Positions 34,306 to 42,184 of a stretch of 64,000 bases of DNA are shown in pieces. Origin of the DNA: Acholoe squamosa. Taxonomy: Eukaryota; Annelida; Polychaeta; Phyllodocida; Polynoidae. The stretch spans positions 23,384,733-23,448,732 of the forward strand of contig OX439044.1 of assembly GCA_949317995.1 (NCBI GenBank), written 5' to 3'. The number at the start of each line of letters is the position of its first letter. The stretch's first letter is position 1. The translations under genes were made by a program, and so were the position numbers. Under the pieces are notes generated by a model. The model ran no database searches and was not told the DNA's origin. It saw only the letters and a program-made list of their open reading frames with translations.

Positions 34306-34744
34306 TTTGGGCACATAGACATTCGGGTGACTTTATATATGCTGTACAATTTATTTTTTTATAATTTAATACAGGTGCACTGGAAAATCTAGTGTTTCTT
34401 ACAGTCGGTTTAATATATTCCTCCATTGTAGATCTTTTAAAGGCTAGCATTTTAATATGATAAAGTCTTCTAGCTTCTAACATGGGAGTATCAGTTTCCC
34501 TATGTACAAAATTGGTTGGAGTCAATAAATGAACGTCTAGGCAAGTTTTTAGACACTTATTTTGCAGTCGCTGTAGTTCTAGTAATAGTTCAGCTTTGGC
34601 TCCATTGTAAAGTATATCACAATAGTCAATAATTGGTATAATATGAATTTTGTACATTCTTATTCTAGCAGTGGTTGACAGATATTTTCTAGTTTTGTAC
34701 AAAATTAATGATTTGAAGTGAGCAGTACCACTGCCCTGGTACAC
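34208..34744 (-). pseudogene. LINE ORF2 C-terminal fragment
   Basis: This 178-residue fragment is the post-RT region of a CR1/L2-like ORF2: YLSTTARIRMYKIHIIPIID, then TPTNFVHRE and CAQTWNNLEIDIRN. The same blocks occur in the LINE ORF2 at 42185-45025, so the two belong to related families. Confidence 0.8.
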
Positions 34745-34749
34745 TCAAG

Positions 34750-35001
34750 TCCATGACCTATGAATGGTACTCTAGATGCCTCAAGGATCTTACCGCTAGT
34801 ATTGGTCTACAGGGCAATTTTACCAGCCACTCGTTGCGTCGGGGCGGCACCACCTACCTCATTTCTATGGGGTTTTCTTTGGTGGACATCAAACAAAGAG
34901 GTGACTGCCTTAGTCTCGCTGTCCTCTTATATCTCATGGATACGCTGGAGGCCAAAATAACGAAAGACAATGTTGTTTCAGCTTTCATGCGTTTTGCATA
35001 A
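34750..35001 (+). pseudogene. DIRS tyrosine recombinase, C-terminal fragment
   Basis: This is the end of a tyrosine recombinase: SHSLRRGGTTYLISMGF holds the His-x-x-Arg of the catalytic set, and VLLYLM holds the candidate nucleophilic Tyr. The HxLRRGG style is typical of DIRS/Ngaro recombinases, which insert a circular cDNA. The N-terminal half is missing. It ends in TAA at 34999-35001. Confidence 0.8.
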
Positions 35002-36140
35002 CCTACTTAACCCTACTACTAGACAATTGGTTTTTGGTCATATTTGGGTCTGTTCTACCCCAATTGTCCTCAAATATATATTCTTTTCTCATTACTTGTT
35101 TATCGCATCATATAAATCAAAAAGAATTTTTAACCTAAAATAAAAAACGTTTTGAGAACATCAAAAAATGTTTTTTGAGTACATGTTTTCATGTTATTTT
35201 AACATTGAAAAGAAAAAACGTTTGGCAAACTTAGGAACGAAATAAAATGCTATTTACCCTCTATATAAAAAGGGGTTCCTTTGTCGCTGGTCCCCACACC
35301 ATTGAAATAAGTTTGAGTGCTTGCCAGGAACAGATAAACCAAAAGAGGCTACATGTAAGTATGTACTTTTTCCAAAATTAACTCGATTTTTCTTATCAAA
35401 TTCTATTGAAGTACTATTTTGAAGTTTTTAACTATAATAAAACTCCCCCTTATCCAACCTAATCTCTGATCTTAATTATATTCAAAAGTAAAGTAAATGT
35501 CCATACTCTCGTCAAATTGCCAGGTTTGGGCCATAGCAACATGTTACATGGTGTACATGAAGCAACCGTTGTTTTCATCTTTTAAAAGGCTGTAAAATAA
35601 TATATTGGTGGCAGACTAATGGCAGAGTACGATATTATCCAGTTCTAGGTCCTTAAATTACAACCCATTTTCAGTAGAATATCAAAATACTTCAAAACCG
35701 CTATTAAAAATGAATGCAAACTTTGGAATCGGCAATCCTCGGTTGCTCAAGGCTGTATCTAGGTAAACGGTCATGGTCACAGTCACAGATACAGCCGCAG
35801 ATCGTCAGATGGCACCACAGATTTAGCCGCCCTGTTTTGTGAACAGTGGGCTAGGCTGGGGAGGTGGGGGGGGGAGTCCGTGCTATTAACAGTTTTACCC
35901 TGAATCACAGCTGCCCCCCCCTCTAGTGCCGAAGGCACTAGTTTAATGTTAAAAAACGTTTTTATGTCAAGTGGGTGAATTATGGCTGAAAGATGACTGA
36001 ATCAAGTAGTAGAATTGTTATTTACTTAGCATATAAATTTATTAATATAACATGACGGACAGGGCAAACTAAGAACATACAACTAGTGGTACATGTATAC
36101 ATGTCCTGATAAGGACCATGACCATGGAGTGTATATTGAA
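35002..36140. other. noncoding, includes AACGTTTT-rich repeat
   Basis: No gene recognised. AAAAACGTTT motifs cluster at 35140-35230 and 35950, as also at 20587-20640, 25790-25940 and 27015-27050. This points to a dispersed repeat family, possibly DIRS termini. Confidence 0.45.
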
Positions 36141-36141
36141 C

Positions 36142-36229
36142 AAGTAATCAATGGATAACTCATGATGCGTGTGTGTTAGTGAAGGATAATGACACGAGGT
36201 CATAGTCATGAGTTATCCATTGACTACTT
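36142..36229. repeat. hairpin-forming inverted repeat
   Basis: Arms of 24 bases with one mismatch at 36142-36165 and 36206-36229, beginning AAGTAATCAATGGATAACTC, with a 40-base loop. Confidence 0.85.
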
Positions 36230-36289
36230 ATTTTATACCACGAAACCAATAAATAATCAATATTATACCAATAAATTCAAGTTGAAAAC

Positions 36290-36790
36290 AAAAATTATTC
36301 CCCCTCCCGGGACTCGATGCCAGCCATTGTGTGTACACGATCAGTACATACACCTCGGCCCCCGGCAGTGGACAGCGACAGCCCCGGTCTCGGCTAGGCT
36401 TAGCAGCGGCACAAGGCGAAAAATAGTGTTTGTACTCGATCGGTACATACACCTCGTCGCCCTGCAGCGTTCACGGCGAAAAAAGATGCGCCCGGACCGT
36501 GTTACTAACTGTTAGACTAGATATACACCTCCTTGCCCAGCAGCGGACAGCGACAGCGCACACGGAGAAAAAAAAATGCATCCTGGCCGGGATTCGATAT
36601 GCGGACCTCTCACGGCTGATCGCGACGTGCTAACTGCTAGACCACCGCATCTCCTACTTCTGCGCCCGGCAGCGGACACCGACAGCGAACACGACGAAAA
36701 AATGCTGCGTCTTGGGGTTATGTTTGTGTATAATACACCTCGTTGCCCGGCAGCGGCTTTGTATCATATCCAGATTTGGTTCGGACCGAG
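36290..36790. repeat. tandem array of tRNA-related units
   Basis: About four diverged units of 120-140 bp, each ending in a spacer like GCCCGGCAGCGGACAGCGAC followed by GGCGAAAAAA. On the minus strand the copy at about 36585-36656 looks like a degenerate tRNA, with an A-box-like TGGTCTAGCAGTTAGCACG and a B-box-like ATCGAATCCC. No intact cloverleaf is seen. Confidence 0.55.
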
Positions 36791-36827
36791 CGTTTCTCGT
36801 CAGTCCCTGAGGCACACTGCATAGGGG

Positions 36828-36885
36828 GTTGGACTAGGGATCTTAGGCTGCAGGTTCGAGCCCTGCCCTGGTCAAGTCTATTATG
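36828..36885 (+). other. tRNA-like 3' half
   Basis: GCAGGTTCGAGCCCTGCCC gives a T-arm stem-loop with a B box. The 5' half is not convincing, so this is probably a SINE relic. Confidence 0.4.
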
Positions 36886-36918
36886 GGTTTTAACATGTGA
36901 CATGTGACATGGGAGAGG

Positions 36919-36993
36919 TGTGCTGTTATCCTGGATAACAGCACGCCTTACATGGATAACAGCACGCCTTACATGGATAACAGCACGCCTTAC
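36919..36993. repeat. 21-bp tandem repeat
   Basis: Three to four copies of ATGGATAACAGCACGCCTTA plus C. Confidence 0.9.
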
Positions 36994-36999
36994 AAAATT

Positions 37000-37898
37000 G
37001 ATGTTACAGCCTACAGGGTGTGCAATATCGACAGATATGTGGATGGGGATAGCCACCAAAAAGCACTGTGTACCCCAGAAATCGTGGTATAAAGTAAAGC
37101 TACAGGTGGCTTGTACATATTCTGTCCCTCTTACTGCTCACCCCTTTCAATACATATCACTCCTCTATCGACCCCCTACCCATCCCTCCTCTGCCACCTG
37201 CATATCCCTCTTAATGCCTATATACCTCTCCCTCCTTACCCATTCATCTTATACCTCCATTTGTTTTTCCCTACCTCTACCCCATACTTACCCATTCAGC
37301 TACATATCCTTCTCAAAGTTAATACCTGGAGGTTAATTCAAAACATCCTACAATAGGGCATCCAGCGACAGAAGAAAATTCCAATGCTATTTATTAATCT
37401 GATGGTAGAATGAGACATGCAGTCATTGACACAGCAAATGCTATTTATTTTACCTGTGGTAGGCTGAGCTCTGCATACACGATCACAAGCAAGACAAACT
37501 GTGCAGTGCCTGGCCTATTGCAAGAGGGGCTAAATAAATAGATAGCTGTGCAACACTCCTCTTCACAGAAGGTCATACTGTTTGTTATAATGGAGAGAAT
37601 AGTGGAAAAAAGAGGTGTTCTTAGATGACCAAAAATCCATGTTTTCCATGGAAAAAGGGTGTTTCGTAGCCTGAAAATCCATGGAAAATGGGGTGTATTT
37701 GAAAATGGAGAACGCAGGTGACGTCTCCTTTGCATACTGAGTGTGGGGACTGGGCCTGTGGTAGTCTAGAAAAAGAAATAGTGAATAAGAAATAGCACTT
37801 GCTATTTCATTTTAGGGTACTACAGGGTAAATAAATAGTGCAGTATGACAAGGGGTCTTATTCAATTCACGAGAGTTGCCAACACTCACTGGGTGACC
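37000..37898. other. noncoding sequence
   Basis: No gene recognised. A pyrimidine-rich stretch at 37120-37320 contains loose TACCCATTC repeats. Confidence 0.45.
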
Positions 37899-37900
37899 TA

Positions 37901-38093
37901 CCGTAATGGCCCGTTTAAGCACCAGGGTCTCAAATAAGCGCCGGTCTTGAATAAGCACCGGGGGTAAAGGGGTATTGAAATCAACCTTAAGCATTAAAAC
38001 AGTATTCAAATAAGGGCATGTCCCTAATAAGGGCCAGGGGTAAAGGGGTATTGAAATTAATGAGCGCCCGGGTGCTTAAACGGGCCACTACGG
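37901..38093. mobile_element. 193-bp miniature inverted-repeat element
   Basis: Inverted ends of about 23 bases, CCGTAATGGCCCGTTTAAGC with one mismatch, are flanked by TA on both sides (37899-37900 and 38094-38095). The interior repeats CAAATAAGCGCCGG-like words. A related end occurs at 56038-56105. Confidence 0.88.
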
Positions 38094-38561
38094 TATGGGA
38101 TGATGTTTTGAATTAACCTCCTGATCTATCTAAACTCTCGCCCTTCCCTCCCATACCCACACGCTACCTGGCATAAAAAGGGGAGGTTATATGCAACATG
38201 TAGGTATCCCACATTTTTCTGAAACTTAATATGCGTAGTTCTGACATCATTAGAAAGCTCAATTAGCTTATCCATTACAGTTATATTGGCCAGTTCCCAG
38301 ACTAAACATACAGCATTTACACTAAGCACTGGCAGGACAGCAGGCTCAGTGTGTTCAGTGGACATCTGCTGACACATCAAGACTACTCACAGCTTAAAAA
38401 TGTTCTGGTCACACTATAGATAGTAGTATCCCAGCCAGCACGACCACCTGGGCCCAAGATGGGATTTATCTGGGTTTTGTGGGCTGGCCCAGATGGGTAA
38501 AAGCTGGTAAATGTCACCGCAGCCAGCTGGGGCCCACATGGGCTAGCCTAGTTCACTATAT

Positions 38562-38801
38562 GATCCAAAGGTTGATGGATCTAGTCCAAGCATGTGATGG
38601 GTACTCTTCCCATTCTCTCATAGCATTACCAATATTCCTAAATATCTCATTTGATCCCATTATACTTGAAAATAAAAGAAATCAAATCACCAAAACACAA
38701 AAAAAAAATCATTTTGCTTCATTCTTTATAAAGTGGGCATGGGGCTCCAGCTGAAAAAATGGTGTGGACGTGCTTGGACTAGATCCATCAACCTTCGGAT
38801 C
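38562..38801. mobile_element. 240-bp inverted-repeat element
   Basis: The 34-bp terminal arms (38562-38595 and 38768-38801) match with three differences and contain TTGATGGATCTAGTCCAAGC. No coding. A flanking duplication is not clear. Confidence 0.8.
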
Positions 38802-39156
38802 AATAGTCCAGTTCTATGTGATCCGTAAAGGGTTAATTAAACTGTAGGTGCGCGCAATACGGTGAATGTAGAAACTTAAGCTCAGTATTTACTTCCACGC
38901 ATTTCGCGCACATATATGATGTGCGTGGACGTTTTACACAAGAAATTACCTTTCTAATGATGTGTAGCACTCTATACTTCAACATTCAAGGCGGAAGTGA
39001 GCATGCGCGGCTCTGACTAGACCAACCTAACATCAGCTCTGTACAAAATTTCGAATTTTGGAGAGAATATTTATTTTTTTGGTTCATTATAAGCGACAAA
39101 GTTGTAAAACTTTTTATTGCGATTCTATTGATACCAAATTGATATAATTTCTTGAA

Positions 39157-40527
39157 ATGGGTAAAAATAGAAAACAGGTTAAAGATACTGGACCGTTACA
39201 AGACCAAGGCGACGTTGATATTCAAACCCAACGGGCAGCTGATTCTACACTACAAAACTCAGATCAACCAAAAGGTAAGGGGAAAATGGATTCCACTTTG
39301 TCTAATAATTCTAAAAATGGTGTACAAAATGCAGATAATGAAAACTTAGAAAAATTAGATAGGGATGTGGTCAAGGAAGATCTAATTCTACAGAAATTAG
39401 ACAATATAAAGAACTCCCAAGTTAGTCACGATGATATGAAGAAACTCATGGATAAGTTGCGAGATGATCTTACCGAGCAAATAGCAGATTTAATCCAAGA
39501 CAACGACAAGTTAAGAGAGGAGAATAATTCTCTGAAAGGGAAAATTGTGTCACACAACAAGAAAATGTCTGACTTAGAAAAAAGAATTTCTCAGCTAGAA
39601 GAAGAAAAAAGAAAGAAGAACTTGGTAATTGAAGGCTTGCCTGAAAAAGATAATGTTAGTCTAAAATCAGAGATTGATAATCTCTTCAAGGATATTGGTG
39701 TAAGTTTTACATCAAATGACATTGACTCCTGTTTCAGATTGGGTCTGAAAAAAGAAAATCAAAAGAAACCTAGACCAGTAATGGTTAAGCTAGTTGCAAG
39801 TAGTCAAAAATACGAACTGTACAAAAAAGTTTCCAATCTCAGTGGAAACAAAAAGTGGGATAAAGTGTCCTTAAATGATGATCTGACACAAGAAGAACAA
39901 GAAAAGAGAAGGAATATGATTGCATTGGCAGGATACTGTAAAAGCAAAGGAAGAAATGCTAAAGTATCTGGAAAAGTATTCATCTTCGAAGGTGAAAAAT
40001 ATACTTATGACAAACTACACAAATTGCCCAAAGAATTCAGGCTTGAAAACATCAAAACAGTTGTATTTAATGATAATACAATGTTTGAATCTAAATTCAG
40101 CTTCCTATCGCCTGAATATGATTTGGAAATTGAACACAAAAATGAAAAATACCCAAGTGCAGAGGCACTATTCTACAGAATTCAGGCAGAATTTTGTGAC
40201 GACGATTTGACAGCAGAAGAAATTTCAAGGTGCGGTACAACATCAGAAGCTAAATTTCTGTCCAAACAGATCAAAAGAAGTTCTAAGTGGAGCCAAGAAA
40301 ATAAAATCAAAATAATGAGAATGGTAATGGACATTCAAATCAATCAAAATGAGGATTTAAAGGCAAAATTAGTCAATTTGCCTGGCAAGATTTACTTCTG
40401 CAGTAAGGATCATTTTTGGGGATGTGGGATGTCAATTTCCCAAAAGAAATACATCAAAGAATCAACAATAAAAGGACAAAATCAGCTAGGAATAATATTG
40501 GAATCCATCAGAGATTCTATTGTTTGA
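39157..40527 (+). CDS. LINE ORF1p: coiled coil, RNA-binding domain, C-terminal NADAR-like domain
   Basis: The ORF is intact at 456 codons. Residues 1-60 are polar. Residues about 95-160 form a Lys/Glu-rich coiled coil. The L1-type ORF1 RNA-binding fold follows from KKNLVIEGLPE (about 162) through CFRLGLKKE and PRPVMVKL to the GYCKSKGRNAKVSG region. Residues about 310-455 match the NADAR/YbiA fold: FSFLSPEYD; PSAEALFYRIQAEF with the conserved Glu near 335; TSEAKFLSKQI; a Trp helix; QNEDLKAKL; DHFWGCGMS near 420; and GQNQLGIILESIRDSI at the end. NADAR enzymes cleave N-glycosidic bonds, for example in ADP-ribosylated guanosine. ORF1p normally coats LINE RNA; the NADAR activity here is inferred. 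It begins 'MGKNRK' after an AT-rich leader. Confidence 0.82.
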   Translation: MGKNRKQVKDTGPLQDQGDVDIQTQRAADSTLQNSDQPKGKGKMDSTLSNNSKNGVQNADNENLEKLDRDVVKEDLILQKLDNIKNSQVSHDDMKKLMDKLRDDLTEQIADLIQDNDKLREENNSLKGKIVSHNKKMSDLEKRISQLEEEKRKKNLVIEGLPEKDNVSLKSEIDNLFKDIGVSFTSNDIDSCFRLGLKKENQKKPRPVMVKLVASSQKYELYKKVSNLSGNKKWDKVSLNDDLTQEEQEKRRNMIALAGYCKSKGRNAKVSGKVFIFEGEKYTYDKLHKLPKEFRLENIKTVVFNDNTMFESKFSFLSPEYDLEIEHKNEKYPSAEALFYRIQAEFCDDDLTAEEISRCGTTSEAKFLSKQIKRSSKWSQENKIKIMRMVMDIQINQNEDLKAKLVNLPGKIYFCSKDHFWGCGMSISQKKYIKESTIKGQNQLGIILESIRDSIV

Positions 40528-40822
40528 ATATATCTAGTAACTTTGTCGTTATACATTTCACTCATTGTAATATCTTAGTGTGATATTGCTATAGCGCTAA
40601 CGGCTGAACCGAAGATGCACATGTCAAATCATTCTTTGTTTATCAACAAAGTGGTGTTACTTAGTAACGTCCGAGAGTCCTTAGCGACGAGCATGGATAT
40701 AGGTCAAACCAGCGCTCATGACTGTATAACGTATCTCCTATTGGCTAGCGGTAGCGCTTGACATACTTTCTTCTGTTATGACGTCATAACCTGTAGTCCT
40801 TGTGAATCTGCACGATTTATGA
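40528..40822 (+). other. spacer between LINE ORF1 and the middle ORF
   Basis: About 295 bases, noncoding, with no feature recognised beyond short GC-rich palindromic words (AGCGCTAACG, AGCGGTAGCGCT). Confidence 0.4.
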
Positions 40823-41635
40823 ATGATCCAAGACATTTTCAAGTTTATTATCATCAAGATGCACTTAATTAACGCACTAATTGTGACAGATCAACGGGAA
40901 GGTAAAGATGAACAGCTTCAGTTCTTCGTGGACAAGCTTAATGAAGTATTTAATCTTCAGATTTCGGTTTTAAGTTTCCCTGAGGCTGACATTCTAACTT
41001 TGTGTGACGCTGTAGATAGAGAACTTGAGAGAGATTCGAAGCTCATCTGCATGATATTTGGAGGTATTAACTCTGTTATACAAAGGAATGAATGGGGCCA
41101 GAAATATTTCGAGTTCTACAGTGATAGTGACTTATTTGATACACTGAAAATCAAGCTTTAAGAAGGAATCAGCTATCTAAGAATGAGGTATGTGAATTCG
41201 AATATTCATTTTGCACCCTTGACAAGTGTAAAACTATCCCGGTATTGTGACTGGACAATGGGAGACTTTCCACAAGATGTGCTTAACAGTAGCATATTAG
41301 CAATCAATGATTATATCTGGCAATTAAACAAACTGTATGGATTTGACTCTCCAAGTACTGATAAAGTTATTCATTACAAAGTTGGATATGTACAGCACCA
41401 CAACTTTGAACTGCTCTATGACGATGGATTCACTGGCTCTCTGAGGACTGTGGAGAAGTGGGCCAAAGCGCTTTGTGCATATCTAGGAAAATACTACAGG
41501 AAAAATTACAACAACTTTCAGGTACATCCCACTAGTTATTCATCACTAACATTTCTTTCAATCTGCATTATAAATTTTTTATACCATTTTAGTCTAGACA
41601 ATGGATATATTTTCCCCAGCCTTGGTGTATGCTAA
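40823..41635 (+). pseudogene. middle LINE ORF resembling an SGNH/GDSL hydrolase
   Basis: One frame of about 270 codons with a TAA at 41159-41161. The layout matches SGNH hydrolases, known in ORF1 proteins of some CR1/L2 LINEs: a first strand INALIVTDQRE where GDS would be; a central ICMIFGGINSV like the GxND block; IHFAPLTSVKLSRYC; a helix with NSSILAINDYIWQLN; and a late LYDDGFTGSLRTVEKW like the DGxH block. The catalytic Ser and His are not obvious, so it may be inactive. It lies between ORF1 and ORF2 on the same strand. A possible splice donor, CAG/GTACAT, lies at 41520. A host-derived insertion cannot be excluded. Confidence 0.45.
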
Positions 41636-42140
41636 TATGCATATTCAGGTATTAAATTTAACAAAAATTGTTAATACTTGGAGAATAAACTATACCTTGA
41701 ATATCTGCTCTATATGACAGGAAGAAGGCGAAATGTTGGACTAGAAACTGTGCGGTACATCTAGTATACCTCTCCCATCAAGTCGACAAGGACTCTAAAT
41801 CTACAACATGAAATGTTACACAAAACTGCGTAGACTCTTATTCATTGTTCAATTGTATATTGTATATACTGTATATTATTAATGAATGCAAAAATTTTTA
41901 ATTATAATTTTGTACAGAGCTGTAACTCACTCATTTATGCATTTTTCAATAATCTTTGATAGGCAAATGCGGTTTTTCAAAGGTTATTCCATGAATTTGT
42001 TTACTCTATATGTTATATGTGTTGGAAGGATATCATTTAAGATACAGTTGCAGAAATATGTGAGATTTCGATGTATACATTTTATTCTAAAATCAGTGAG
42101 AATACCATTATCAATTCATAGTTATGTCTATTAATACCTT
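41636..42140 (+). other. AT-rich spacer before LINE ORF2
   Basis: About 500 AT-rich bases with no supported gene. Confidence 0.45.
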
Positions 42141-42184
42141 GAATAGTGTATTAGTGTTACAAAATGAAAAATTCTTGATTTTTA

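Larger units (their letters stand above)
33676..34748 (-). mobile_element. 5'-truncated LINE fragment inside the DIRS element
   Basis: On the minus strand this carries the ORF2 C-terminus and a 3' untranslated region, ending in an A run seen as T at 33676-33684. DIRS coding sequence flanks both sides, but the recombinase N-terminus is absent, so the insertion came with or after a deletion. Confidence 0.8.
27946..35001 (+). mobile_element. DIRS/Ngaro-type tyrosine-recombinase retrotransposon, interrupted
   Basis: Ordered parts on the plus strand: a leader shared with 25969-26202; a zinc-motif Gag-like ORF; a repeat-rich acidic segment; RT and RNase H; and the C-terminus of a tyrosine recombinase. 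RT followed by a tyrosine recombinase rather than integrase defines the DIRS order. Two antisense LINE fragments (29566-31595 and 33676-34748) interrupt it. Every ORF has stops or shifts, and the recombinase N-terminus is missing. Element ends were not resolved; split or inverted terminal repeats typical of the order were not identified. Confidence 0.8.

Noticed and set aside
36189..36824. Several ORFs in the tRNA-like array
   Set aside because: Low-complexity repeat translations.
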